A stretch of 64,000 bases of DNA from Gammaproteobacteria bacterium (GTDB lineage Bacteria > Pseudomonadota > Gammaproteobacteria > HTCC5015). Positions 1 to 10,133 of the stretch are shown here, one piece after another; position 1 is the stretch's first letter, and each line of letters opens with the position of its first letter. The position numbers and the translations under genes were made by a program. The notes under the pieces are model-generated. The model made no database searches. It was not told the origin of the DNA and saw only the letters and a program-made list of their open reading frames with translations. The stretch is from NCBI GenBank assembly GCA_026004975.1, contig BPKE01000002.1:496001-560000 (forward strand). The letters are read 5' to 3'.

Positions 1-2567
1 CACACCAGCACGTTGTGGCGCTGGTGATAGAAATCGATCATCACCTGTTCGAGGGTCTCTTCCGGCATCTGCCCGTGGGCGACGGCGATCCGCGCCTGGG
101 GCAGCAGGGCGCGCAACCGCTCGGCGGCGCGCTCGATGCTGCGCACCTCGTTGTGCACGAAGTACACCTGACCGCCGCGTTGCAGCTCGCGCCGGCAGGC
201 CTCCTGGATGAGGTCGTCGCGCCACTCGCAGACCAGCGTCTTGACCGCCAGGCGGTGCTCGGGCGGCGTGGCGATGATCGACAGGTCGCGCAGTCCGGCG
301 AGCGCCATGTTCAAGGTGCGCGGAATCGGCGTGGCCGTCAGCGTCAACACGTCCACCTCGGCGCGCAGCGCGCGCAGCCGCTCCTTGTGGCGCACACCGA
401 AGCGGTGTTCCTCGTCGATGATCAACAGGCCCAGGTCGGCGAAGCGCACCTCACGCTGCAGTAACTGGTGGGTGCCGATGACGACGTCCACCTTGCCCGC
501 GGCCAGATCGGCGAGCACCGCCTTCCGCTGCGCCGCACTCGACAGGCGCGAGATGCACTCGATGCGCAACGGCCAGTCGGCGAAGCGGTCGCGGAAGGTG
601 CGCTCGTGCTGCTGGGCGAGCAGGGTGGTCGGCACCAACACGGCGACCTGCACGCCGTTCATGGCGGCGACGAAGGCGGCGCGCAGCGCCACCTCGGTCT
701 TGCCGAAACCGACGTCGCCGCAGACCACCCGGTCCATCGGCGTGGGCTTGCGCAGGTCTTCGAGCACCGCCTCGATGGCCGCCGCCTGGTCCGGGGTTTC
801 CTCGAAGGGGAAGCCGGCGGCGAAGCGCTCGAGCTGGGCGTGGTCGATCTCGAAGGCGCGCCCGGGGCGGGCCGCGCGCCGGGCGTACAGCTCGAGCAGT
901 TCGGCGGCCGTGTCGCGGATCTTTTCGGCCGCCTTGCGCCGTGCCTTGGCCCATTGGTCGGTGCCCAGGCGGTGCAACGGCGCCGCCTCGTCGGCGGCCC
1001 CGGTGTAGCGGCTGATCAGCTCCAGGGAGGACACCGGCACGAACAGGGTGTCGCCGCCGGCGTACTCGAGCACCAGGCACTCGGTGGGCACGCCGCCGGC
1101 GTCCAGCGTCGTCAGGCCGCGGTAACGGCCGACACCGTAGTGCTCGTGCACCACCGGCGCCCCCGGCTTGAGCTCGCCCAGCGAGCGGATCAGGCTCTCG
1201 GGGTCGCGGCCGCGGCTGCGCCGCCGTTGCCGGCGGACGCGCCCGCCGAACAGGGCGTCCTCCGGGATCAGCGCGATGGGCCGGCCGCGGTGTTCGATCA
1301 CCGCGCCGCCTTCCAACGGCGCCACGGCGAGCGCCCGCGGCGAGGCGTCCTCCAGGAAGGCGGCCCAGCCGGGGACCGTCTTCACGTCCAGGTCGCGCAG
1401 TTGCTCGAGCAGCACCTCGCGGCGGCCCGGGGATTCGGCGAGGAACAGGACCCGGCCGTCGAAAGCGGCCAGGAAGGCCTCGAGCGCCCGCCGCGGCCGT
1501 TCGCCCTGCGGTTGCAAGGCCACCGGTTCGAGGGGGCGCCAGGTGAAGCCCGGGGGCTGTGCCTGCGGATCCTCTTCGACGCGGCACAGCGGGCGGGCGG
1601 CGAGCTGCGCGGCGAGTTCCTGGGGGGACAGGTACAGCGCCGCCGGTTCGAGCAGCGGCCGTTCGATGTCGTGGCGCAGCCGTTCGTAGCGCTCGGCGAC
1701 TTCGTCCGCGAAGGCGGCCGCGGCCGCCTCGGCCCCGTCCTCGAGGACGACCAGGGGGTCGGCGGGCAGGTAATCGAACAGCGTCTCGAGCCGATCGAAA
1801 AACAGCGGCAGATAGTGTTCGCAACCGGGCGCGGCGATGCCCTCGGAGACATCGCGGTAGATGCGGCAATTCTGCGGGTTGCCGGAAAAACGGGCGCGAA
1901 AACGCCGCCGGAAACCCTCGATGCCTTCCGGCGTGAGCGGAAATTCCCGCGCCGGCAGCAGGGTGAAGGCTTCGATTCTGTCCGTGGAGCGCTGGGTCAG
2001 CGGGTCGAAATGGCGCAGGCTGTCGATCTCCTGGTCGAGCAGCTCGATGCGCAGCGGCTGGGCCGCCCCCATCGGGAACACGTCGACGATGCCGCCGCGC
2101 ACGGTGAATTCGCCGTGTTCCTCGACCGTGCCCACGGCGCGGTAACCGGCTTCGACCAGGCGCGCGGTGAAGGCCGCCGGATCCAGCGCCCCGCCCACCC
2201 GCAGGGCGAAACTGCGCCCGTGCACCCACTCGCGCGGCGGCAGCTTCTGCAGGGCGGTCTGCACCGCGGCGATCACCAGGCCGCGCCGCGGCCAGTCGGC
2301 GAGCAGCCGCAGGCGTTCGGACACCGCGTCCGGATGGGGCGAGTAGGCGTCGTAGGGCAGGGTCTCCCAGTCCGGGAACAAGGCCGGGGCCTCGGGCGCG
2401 AAGAACGCCGCGGTTTCGGCCAGCCGGGCGGCGCTTTGCAGATCGCGGGCGAGCACCAGCACCGGCCCCCGGTGGGCGGCGGCCGCCTCGGCGACGGCCA
2501 GGGCGAACAGATCACCGGGCGGGCGGCGCCAGCGGCGCACGGCGGGCGGGGTGTCGGCTTGGGACAT
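1..2567 (-). CDS. mfd: Transcription-repair coupling factor Mfd, N-terminal and central part (runs off the left edge of the window)
   Basis: Reverse-strand translation from ATG at 2567 gives MSQADTPPAVRRWRRPPGDLFALAVAEAAAAHRGPVLVLARDLQSAARL...LIRSLGELKPGAPVVHEHYGVGRYRGL...DRVVCGDVGFGKTEVALRAAF. It includes the Mfd motifs HEHYGVGRY and GDVGFGKTEVA. It is missing from the ORF track because there is no stop in the window; the long ORFs listed here are other frames. Confidence 0.96.
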   Translation of the reverse strand, partial: MSQADTPPAVRRWRRPPGDLFALAVAEAAAAHRGPVLVLARDLQSAARLAETAAFFAPEAPALFPDWETLPYDAYSPHPDAVSERLRLLADWPRRGLVIAAVQTALQKLPPREWVHGRSFALRVGGALDPAAFTARLVEAGYRAVGTVEEHGEFTVRGGIVDVFPMGAAQPLRIELLDQEIDSLRHFDPLTQRSTDRIEAFTLLPAREFPLTPEGIEGFRRRFRARFSGNPQNCRIYRDVSEGIAAPGCEHYLPLFFDRLETLFDYLPADPLVVLEDGAEAAAAAFADEVAERYERLRHDIERPLLEPAALYLSPQELAAQLAARPLCRVEEDPQAQPPGFTWRPLEPVALQPQGERPRRALEAFLAAFDGRVLFLAESPGRREVLLEQLRDLDVKTVPGWAAFLEDASPRALAVAPLEGGAVIEHRGRPIALIPEDALFGGRVRRQRRRSRGRDPESLIRSLGELKPGAPVVHEHYGVGRYRGLTTLDAGGVPTECLVLEYAGGDTLFVPVSSLELISRYTGAADEAAPLHRLGTDQWAKARRKAAEKIRDTAAELLELYARRAARPGRAFEIDHAQLERFAAGFPFEETPDQAAAIEAVLEDLRKPTPMDRVVCGDVGFGKTEVALRAAFVAAMNGVQVAVLVPTTLLAQQHERTFRDRFADWPLRIECISRLSSAAQRKAVLADLAAGKVDVVIGTHQLLQREVRFADLGLLIIDEEHRFGVRHKERLRALRAEVDVLTLTATPIPRTLNMALAGLRDLSIIATPPEHRLAVKTLVCEWRDDLIQEACRRELQRGGQVYFVHNEVRSIERAAERLRALLPQARIAVAHGQMPEETLEQVMIDFYHQRHNVLV

Positions 2568-2604
2568 GGGGGGCGCGATTATACCCCCGGCGGGGGCGTG
2601 GCGT

Positions 2605-4020
2605 TCACAGATAGCCGCTGAACAACCAGAAGACGGCGTCCCGCAGTTTCACCGCCAGCGGCCGCCGCTCCAGCTCTTCGAGGGTGAGCGGTCGGCAGCG
2701 GTCGCGCACTTCGGCGGCGTGCGCCGCCAGCCCGGCGACCGTGCCCTCGTCGTAGATCTCCACGCCGATTTCGAAGTTCAGCGCCAGGCTGCGCGGATCG
2801 AGGTTCGGCGAACCGATCAGGGCGTAGTGATCGTCCACCAGGTAGAGCTTGCTGTGTGCGAACGGCCCCGGCCGCAGGTAGACGCGCACGCCGCGGGCGA
2901 GCAGTTCCGGCAACAGCCGCCGACAGGCCCAGTCGACGAAGGGCAGGTTGCTGCGCTCGGGCAGGATCACTTCGACCCGAACCCCGCGCAGGGCGGCCAC
3001 CTGGAGCGCCTCGAGCAGACCGCGCGGCGGCAAAAAGTAGGGGGTCATCAGCAGCACCCGGCGGCGGGCGGTGGAAATCACCCCTTCGAGGAGCATCGGC
3101 AGGGTGTCCAGATCCTCGTTGGGGCCGTCCACCACGGTGCGGCACAACGCCGGGCCGGCCGGGGGCGGTGGCGCCTCGAGCGCGAACGCGCGGCCGCCGG
3201 CGAAGCGCCAGTCTTCGGCGAACACCTGGCCCAACTCGGCGACCACCGGTCCTTCCAGGCGGAAATGCAGATCCTCCAGGCGCGGCGGGCAGGGGTGGCG
3301 CCGCCGCCCCTTGCAGACCAGGTTCATGCCGCCGGTGTAGGCGACTTTGCCGTCGACGATGAGCAGCTTGCGGTGGTTGCGCAGGTTCAGGTGCAGCTGC
3401 GGCGGCAGCAGGCGCGGCGGCAGGAAGCGCGCGACCTCGATTCCGGCCCGGGCGAGCAGGGGGCCGGCACGCGGGCAATGGTAGTGCTCGCCGACGCCAT
3501 CGATCAGCACCCGCACCGCCACGCCGCGGCGCCGTGCCCGGGCCAGCGCGGCGATGAAGCGCCGCCCGCAGTGGTCGGTGCCGAACAGGTAGGTGGCCAG
3601 GAGGATGCTGCGCCGTGCCCCGGCGACCGCGGCGAGCATGTCGGGAAAGGCCTGTTCGAGTCCGAACAAGGGGGTGACGGCGTTGCCGGCGAGCAACGGC
3701 CGCCCGGTGAGCGCCGCGGACACCTGGGCGATCAACCGCGCCGGTGCCGGCAGGCGCGGTGCCAGCGGAACCGCCGCCGGCACGCGCGCGGCCGGCGGCA
3801 GGCCCAGTTTGCGCGCGCGGGTGCGGATGCGGTTGACGCCGAACAGCAGATAGAGGACCGCGCCGGCGAGCGGAAAGAGCAGGCAGGTGGCCAGCCAGCC
3901 GAAGGCGGACACCGGGTCGCGCTTGTGCAGCAGGATGTGCACGGCGCAGGCCAGCGCCAGCGCGCCGTGGAAGAGCAGGGTGAGCAGCGCCCACAGGGCG
4001 GCCGGCGACCAGGCGTCCAA
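2605..4020 (-). CDS. cls: Cardiolipin synthase / phospholipase D-family protein
   Basis: 471 aa; N-terminal TM hairpin (FGWLATCLLFPLAGAVLYLLFG) and two PLD motifs (HRKLLIVDGKVAYTGGMN; HSKLYLVDDHYALIGSPNLDPRS). Confidence 0.93.
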   Translation of the reverse strand: MDAWSPAALWALLTLLFHGALALACAVHILLHKRDPVSAFGWLATCLLFPLAGAVLYLLFGVNRIRTRARKLGLPPAARVPAAVPLAPRLPAPARLIAQVSAALTGRPLLAGNAVTPLFGLEQAFPDMLAAVAGARRSILLATYLFGTDHCGRRFIAALARARRRGVAVRVLIDGVGEHYHCPRAGPLLARAGIEVARFLPPRLLPPQLHLNLRNHRKLLIVDGKVAYTGGMNLVCKGRRRHPCPPRLEDLHFRLEGPVVAELGQVFAEDWRFAGGRAFALEAPPPPAGPALCRTVVDGPNEDLDTLPMLLEGVISTARRRVLLMTPYFLPPRGLLEALQVAALRGVRVEVILPERSNLPFVDWACRRLLPELLARGVRVYLRPGPFAHSKLYLVDDHYALIGSPNLDPRSLALNFEIGVEIYDEGTVAGLAAHAAEVRDRCRPLTLEELERRPLAVKLRDAVFWLFSGYL

Positions 4021-4094
4021 CGATCCGGCTCGGAGACGGGGGAGGGCCGATTATAGGCCGGATCGTCCGGCGGGGGCTGGACGGCGCTCGATAG

Positions 4095-4136
4095 CATGTA
4101 TAAATATTCACTGATCGGGGCATGTATAAATATCCA
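4095..4136 (+). repeat. Two near-identical direct repeats CATGTATAAATATTCA / CATGTATAAATATCCA, 26 bp apart, upstream of imuA
   Basis: Read directly at 4095-4110 and 4121-4136; AT-rich in a GC-rich background. Confidence 0.8.
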
Positions 4137-4823
4137 TATTACGGCGTGAAACCCGTTTTTTCGGGCGCGCACATGAGGCCGTCTTTTTCAATGAAAAACA
4201 ATTCGTTGGAAGATCTTTTAAAAGCCACTTCTCATGTATCGAAAGGGCCGGCCGCGGCGTTCGGGCGGGTGCATTCCAGCGGCGTGCCCGCCTGGGACGC
4301 GCGGCTGCCCGGCGGCGGTTGGCCGGCCGGCCTGCTGTGGGTGTACCGCCCCGTCGCCGGCCTGGGGGAGATGCGCCTGTTCCTGCCCTTGTGTGCGCAA
4401 CGGAGCGCGGCGGGCCGCCACGTGGTGCTGCTCGATCCGCCGTGGACGCCTTACCCGCCGGCCTGGGCGGCGGCCGGCGTGCGCCTGGAACGCTTGCATT
4501 GGCTGCAGCCGCCGGACGAGGCCGGGGTCCGCTGGGCGCTCGACGCCCTGGTCCGCTGTCCGGCTTGCGGGGTGCTCGGCTGCTGGCCGCGGCGCGGGCC
4601 GCCGCCGGCGGCGCTGCTGCAACGCCTGCAGCAAGCCGGCGCCGCCCAGGGCGCCGTGGTGCTGTGGTTCACGGACCGGAAGCGGCCGCCGCCCGGTTTC
4701 AAGCCGAGCCTGCACCTGGCCTTGTGGCGCGATGCGGCCGGGCGCTTGTGGCTGGCCGGCCGCAGCCGCCGCGGCACGGTGTTGCCGGCCTGCCCCTGGC
4801 CGGAAGCGGAGGCCGGGCCATGA
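4122..4823 (+). CDS. imuA: ImuA (RecA/SulA-like mutasome accessory protein)
   Basis: 233 aa; RecA-like layout (GVPAWDARLPGGGWPAGLLWVYRP..LLDPPWTPYPPAWAAAGV) directly before imuB and dnaE2. The true start may be downstream (e.g. MKNNSLEDLLK). Confidence 0.85.
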   Translation: MYKYPYYGVKPVFSGAHMRPSFSMKNNSLEDLLKATSHVSKGPAAAFGRVHSSGVPAWDARLPGGGWPAGLLWVYRPVAGLGEMRLFLPLCAQRSAAGRHVVLLDPPWTPYPPAWAAAGVRLERLHWLQPPDEAGVRWALDALVRCPACGVLGCWPRRGPPPAALLQRLQQAGAAQGAVVLWFTDRKRPPPGFKPSLHLALWRDAAGRLWLAGRSRRGTVLPACPWPEAEAGP

Positions 4824-6322
4824 GCCGGTCCGCCGTCCAACTGGATTTGCCATTCGATCCGCCGGCCCGGCCCCGGCCGTGCCTGCCGCGCCCGGCCACG
4901 GCGGCGGCCCCACGGCCGGCGGCGCGGCGGCGGCTTTGGCTGGCGGTGTACGTCGCCGATTTGCCCCTCGCCGCCCTGCCTGCGGCCCCGGGACCGCAGG
5001 CGGTGACGGAGGGGGAGGGGCAGGCGGCCAGGCTGGCGGCGGTCGACGAGACGGCGCGGAGGCACGGCGTCCGCGAGGGGATGGGGCTCACCGCGGCGTT
5101 GTTGCGCTGCCCGGCGCTGCGCCACCGGCCTCGCTCCCCCGAGGCCGAAGCGGCCCTGCTCGCCCGACTGGCGGACCGCGCCTACCGCTTTTCCGACACG
5201 GTGGCGCTCGCCGAGCGAGGCGTGGTCCTGGAGATCGGCGGCAGCCTGCGCTTGTTCGGCGGCCGGACGGCCTTGTTGCGAAGATGGACGGCGGCGTTGG
5301 CCGCGCTCGGGCTCGATGGCCGCTGGGCGGCGGCGCCGACCCGCCCGGCGGCCTGGTGGTTGGCGCGCTGGCGGCCCGGCCTCTGGCTGGAAGCGCTGGA
5401 GGGGTTACGGGCGGCCTTGCGCGATCTGCCGATCGAGGCGCTGGAACCGGCGCCGCGCGAGCGCTTGCGCCTGCGCGCCGCCGGCCTGCGCCGCCTGGGC
5501 GAATTGTGGCGTTTGCCGCCCGACGCTCTGGCCCGACGCTACGGCCGGGCCTTGCTCGAACGGCTCGACGCGGCCTTGTACGACGCGCCCGCGCCGCCGC
5601 TTTACCGGCCGCCCGCCGTGTTTCGCGAGCGCTGCGCCTTCGAACCCGAGGTGAACCGTTGGACGCAGATCGCGCCGGCCTTGGATGCGCTGGCCGGCCG
5701 GCTGGCGGCGTTCCTCGAGCAGCGCGTGCTGGCGGTGGAGGCGCTGGCATGGCGCCTGGAAACGGACCGCGGCCGGCGGGAAGGGCTTTTGCATTTCGCC
5801 CGACCCTGCCGCGAGGCGCGCCGCATCGCCCGCCGCCTGCGCGACGCCCTCCAGGCCGCCGGGGCGCACGGCGCGGTGCGCGCCGTCGAGTTGGAAACGA
5901 CCTCTTGCCGCCCCGCGACCGCGGTCGCGGCATCGCTGTTCGAGGGCGCGGCCACCGCGGGGGAAAGTTGGGCGGCCTTGTGCGAACGCTTGCGCGACCG
6001 CTTCGGCCCACAGGCCTTGGTGACGGCCCGTTTGCGCGCCGATTGGCGCCCCGAGCGGGCCTTGCAGCCCTCGACGGTGGGCGCCGCGGCCCTCCCGGCG
6101 CTGCCGCCGCGGCCGTTGTGGTTGCTCGACCCGCCCCGGCCGGCACGGGAGCCGGCGCAGTGGCGGCTGGAAGAGGAGGTCGAGCGCATCGAGCAGGGTT
6201 GGTGGGACGGCCGGCCGGTGCGGCGTGACTACCGCTGGGCGCGCACGCCGGACGGCCGCCGCCTGTGGGTGTTCCGTGACCGCCGTGACGGGCGCTGGTG
6301 GGTGCAGGGCGTCGATGGTTGA
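4820..6322 (+). CDS. imuB: ImuB, Y-family DNA polymerase-like protein
   Basis: Starts at ATG 4820, overlapping the imuA stop: MSRSAVQLDLPFDPPARP...LWLAVYVADLPLAAL...RYRFSDTVALAERGVVLEIGGSLRLFGG. Typical of ImuB. Confidence 0.9.
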   Translation: MSRSAVQLDLPFDPPARPRPCLPRPATAAAPRPAARRRLWLAVYVADLPLAALPAAPGPQAVTEGEGQAARLAAVDETARRHGVREGMGLTAALLRCPALRHRPRSPEAEAALLARLADRAYRFSDTVALAERGVVLEIGGSLRLFGGRTALLRRWTAALAALGLDGRWAAAPTRPAAWWLARWRPGLWLEALEGLRAALRDLPIEALEPAPRERLRLRAAGLRRLGELWRLPPDALARRYGRALLERLDAALYDAPAPPLYRPPAVFRERCAFEPEVNRWTQIAPALDALAGRLAAFLEQRVLAVEALAWRLETDRGRREGLLHFARPCREARRIARRLRDALQAAGAHGAVRAVELETTSCRPATAVAASLFEGAATAGESWAALCERLRDRFGPQALVTARLRADWRPERALQPSTVGAAALPALPPRPLWLLDPPRPAREPAQWRLEEEVERIEQGWWDGRPVRRDYRWARTPDGRRLWVFRDRRDGRWWVQGVDG

Positions 6323-9300
6323 GCGCGAGCCACCCGCCTATGCGGAGCTGCATTGCCGCTCCAATTTCAGCTTCCTGCAAGGGGCCTCGCACCCCGAGGA
6401 GCTGGTGGCGCAGGCCGCGGCCTATGGTTACCGGGCGCTGGCGCTCACCGATCTGTGCTCGGTGGCGGGCGTGGTGCGCGCCCACCGCGCCGCCCGCCGC
6501 CACGGCCTGAAGCTGATCGTCGGCGCCGAGTTCGCGCTGGCCGACCTGCCCCTGCGGTTCGTGTTGCTCGCGCCGGACCGCGCCGCCTACGGGCGCTTGT
6601 GCACCTTGATCAGCGCCGCCCGCCGCGCCGCGCCCAAAGGCACCTACCGTCTCGACCGGGCTTTGCTGCGCCGCCACCGTCCCGAGGGGTGCATCGCGTT
6701 GTGGCTGCCCGCGATCGAAGACGAGCCGGCCGCCGGCCGGTGCCTCGCCGAGCTGCTCGGGGAAACGCCCTGGGTGGCGGTGACGCGGCGCTGGGACGGC
6801 CGTGACCGGCGCCGTTTCGCCCAAGCCGAGCGGCTCGCGGCGCTGTGGGGCCGGACGCCGGTCGCGGTCGGCGGGGTGCGCATGCACCGGCCCGCCCGGC
6901 GGCGCCTGTTCGACGTGCTGTGCGCGGTGCACGCCGGCCGGCCGCTCGCCGAGCTGGGGCATGCGCTGGCGCGCAACGCCGCCGCCTGCCTGCAACCGCG
7001 CACGCGCCTGGCCCGCCTCTATCCGGCCGCCTGGCTGGACAACGCCGTGCAACTGGCCGAACGCTGCACCTTCACGCTGGACAGCCTGCGTTACGAGTAT
7101 CCACGCGAGATCGTGCCGGCGGGCTACGACGCCGACGGCTGGCTGCGCGAGCAAGTGCGGCGCGGCGCCCGCCGCCGGTATCCCGACGGCGTGCCCCCCG
7201 CGGTGCACGCCCTGCTGGACAAGGAGCTGGCCCTGATCGCGGAGCTCGAGTTACGAGCCGTATTTCCTCACCGTCCACGACATGGTGCGCTTCGCCCGCA
7301 GCCGCGGCATCCTTTGCCAGGGGCGCGGCTCGGCGGCCAACTCGGCGGTGTGCTTACTGCCTGGGGCTCACCGCGGTGGACCCGGCGCGCATGCGAGTGT
7401 TGTTCGAACGGTTCGTCCCGCGCAGCGCAACGAGCCGCCCGACATCGACGTCGACTTCGAGCACGAGCGCCGCGAGGAGGTGATCGCAGTACCTTTATCG
7501 CCAAGTACGGCCGCGACCGGGCTGCGCTGGCCGCCACCGTCATCACCTACCGGCCGGGCAGCGCCGTGCGCGACGTCGGCAAGGCGCTGGGGCTCTCGCC
7601 CGGCGCAGTCGACGCGCTGGCCAGCGCTGGCTGGTGGGACGGCCGCGCGATGCTGCCGGAGCGCTGCCGCGACGCGGGCTTCGACCCCGCCACCCGCATG
7701 GTGCGGCGCTGTGCGCGCTGGTCGAGCACGCTGTGCGGCTTCCCGCGCCACCTGTCGCAGCACGTCGGCGGCTTCGTGATAGCCCGCGACCGCTGCTCGC
7801 GCATGGTGCCGATCGAGAACGCCGCCATGCCCGAGCGCACCGTGATCCAGTGGGACAAGGACGACCTCGACGCGCTGGGCTGCTGAAGGTGGACTGCCTG
7901 GCCTGGGCATGCTCACCGCCATCCGCCGCGCGCTGGACGCTGGTGGCCCGCCGCCGCGGCCGGCCGTTCGGCATGCCGACGTGCCCGCCGGAGGATCCCG
8001 GAGACCTACGCCATGATCCAGCGCGGCGACACGTGGGCGTCTTCCAGATCGAGTCCGCGCGCGCAGATGGCGATGCTGCCGCGCCTGCAGCCCGCCGCGT
8101 TTCTACGACCTCGTGATCGAGGTGGCGATCGTCCGCCCCGGCCCGATCCAGGGCGAGCATGGTGCATCCCTACCTGCGCCGGCGCCAGGGCTGGAACCGG
8201 TCACCTATCCCGCAGCGACGCGCCAGGTCCTTCGCGCACCCTCGGCGTGCCGATCTTCCAGGAGCAGGTGATGCAGCTCGCCGTGGTGGCAGCCGGCTTC
8301 TACGCCGGGCGAGGCCGACCGCCTGCGCCGCTCGATGGCGGCGTGGCGGCGCAAGGGCGGCCTGGAGACATTCGAGCCGCTGCTGATCGAGGGCATGCGC
8401 TCGCGCGGCTATTCGCCCGAGTTCGCCCAGGCCATCTACCGGCAGATCCTCGGCTTCGGCGAGTACGGCTTTCCCGAGTCCCACTCGGCCAGCTTCGCCC
8501 TGCTGGTCTACGTCTCCGCCTGGCTCAAGCGCCACGAGCCGGCGGCGTTCTGCTGCGCGCTGCTCAACTCGCAGCCGATGGGCTTCTACGCGCCGTCGCA
8601 GCTCGTGCAGGACGCCCGCCGCCACGGCGTCGAGGTGCGGCCGGTGGACGTCACCGCCAGCCAGTGGGCGTGCACCGGCTGGAAGGGGAGGGGGTGCGCC
8701 TGGGCTTGTGCATGGTGCGCGGCTTGCGCCGCGCCGACGCCGAGCGCCTGGTGGCGCGGGCGCGGTACGGCGGTGCCCAACGTGGCCGAGCTGGCGCGGC
8801 GCTGCGCCCTGGAACCGGCGGCGCTGGAGGCGCTGGCCGCGGCCGGCGCCTTGCGCAGCCTGGCCGGCGACCGGCACCGCGCCCACTGGGCGGTCGCCGC
8901 CGTGCCGCCGCGCTCGCAGGCGACCTTGCCGTTGTCCTGGAATGAGGCTGTCCCGCTGCTGCGGCGTCCGACACCGGCCGAAACGGTGGCCGCCGATTAC
9001 GCGCATCTGGGCGTATCGCTGGCGGCCCATCCGCTGGCCTTGCTGCGTCCGCGGCTCGACGCCCGGCGGGTGCGCCGCGCCGCCGAGCTGGCCGCGTTGC
9101 GCGACGGCGCGCTGGTGCGCGTGGCCGGCCTGGTCACCCACCGCCAGCGCCCCGGCAGCGCCGGCGGCGTGGTGTTCGCCACGCTGGAAGACGAGACCGG
9201 CTTGATCAACCTGGTGGTCGCCCCGCCGACCTTCGCCGCCCAGCGCAGCGTGTTCCTGGAAAGCCGCATCCTGCTCGTGCACGGCGTGTTGCAGCGCCGC

Positions 9301-9390
9301 GACGGGGTGGTGCATATTAACGCCGGGCGCATCGAATGCGGCGACGCCCTGTTTCACGACCTCCACGCCCGCGCGCGGGATTTTCGCTAG
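6315..9390 (+). CDS. dnaE2: Error-prone DNA polymerase DnaE2, interrupted by multiple frameshifts
   Basis: [46 protein letters not shown] (PHP domain); later segments [78 protein letters not shown] in different frames between about 7250 and 8700. Confidence 0.92.
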
Positions 9391-10133
9391 TGCGCCCGAT
9401 CGGCTTCCTGACGGTGTTGTGTTGTGTACTCGGCTGCACGCCGCCGGTCGCGGCCGAGACGGTGCGCGTCGCGGTGGCGGCGAATTTCGCCGCCACCTTC
9501 GCCGCGCTGGCCGCGGCCTTCGAGCAAGACACCGGCATCAGGGTCGAGTACAGCGCGGCCGCCAGCGGCCGCCTCTACGCGCAGATCGTCAACGGCGCCC
9601 CCTACGCGCTGTTCCTGGCCGCCGACGAGACCTTGCCGCAGCGCCTGGCGGCGGCCGGCCGGACCGTGCCGGGAACACTCCGGGTGTACGCGATCGGCGT
9701 GCTCGCCCTGTGGTCGCCGGGGCAGGTGGAGCCGCTGGCGCGCTTGCGCGCGGCCACGCCCTCCGATCGCTTGGTGTTGGCCAACCCCCGGCTGGCGCCC
9801 TACGGCGCGGCGGCACGGGAGGCGTTGGCGGCGCTCGGCCTGGACGGCGGCGGACCGCAGCGCCTGTACGCCGAAAACGCCCAGCAGGCCGTGCAATGGC
9901 TGGTCGCCGGCGGCGCCGAGCTGGGTTTCGTCCCGTGGCCGGCGGTGCAGACCCTGGGCGTGCCCGCCGCCGAGCTGTGGCGGGTGCCCGACGCGCTGCA
10001 TCGACCGTTGCGGCAGGCGGCGGTGCTGCTCGAAGACACCCCCCCGGCGCGGGCCTTGTTCGAGCATTTGTGCAGCCCGCAAGCGCGCGCGCGCATCGCC
10101 GCCGACGGCTACCGCCCGGGACCGCCGTGCTGA
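9390..10133 (+). CDS. modA: Molybdate ABC transporter substrate-binding protein
   Basis: GTG start overlapping the dnaE2 stop; signal peptide, then AETVRVAVAANFAATFAALAAAFEQDTGIRVEYSAAASGRLYAQIVNGAPYALFLAADETLPQRL. Confidence 0.93.
   Translation: MRPIGFLTVLCCVLGCTPPVAAETVRVAVAANFAATFAALAAAFEQDTGIRVEYSAAASGRLYAQIVNGAPYALFLAADETLPQRLAAAGRTVPGTLRVYAIGVLALWSPGQVEPLARLRAATPSDRLVLANPRLAPYGAAAREALAALGLDGGGPQRLYAENAQQAVQWLVAGGAELGFVPWPAVQTLGVPAAELWRVPDALHRPLRQAAVLLEDTPPARALFEHLCSPQARARIAADGYRPGPPC

Noticed and set aside
451-2229. 592-aa minus-strand ORF and the 717-aa plus-strand ORF over mfd
   Set aside because: Both are alternative frames; the true mfd frame is open through the left window edge and so is absent from the ORF track.
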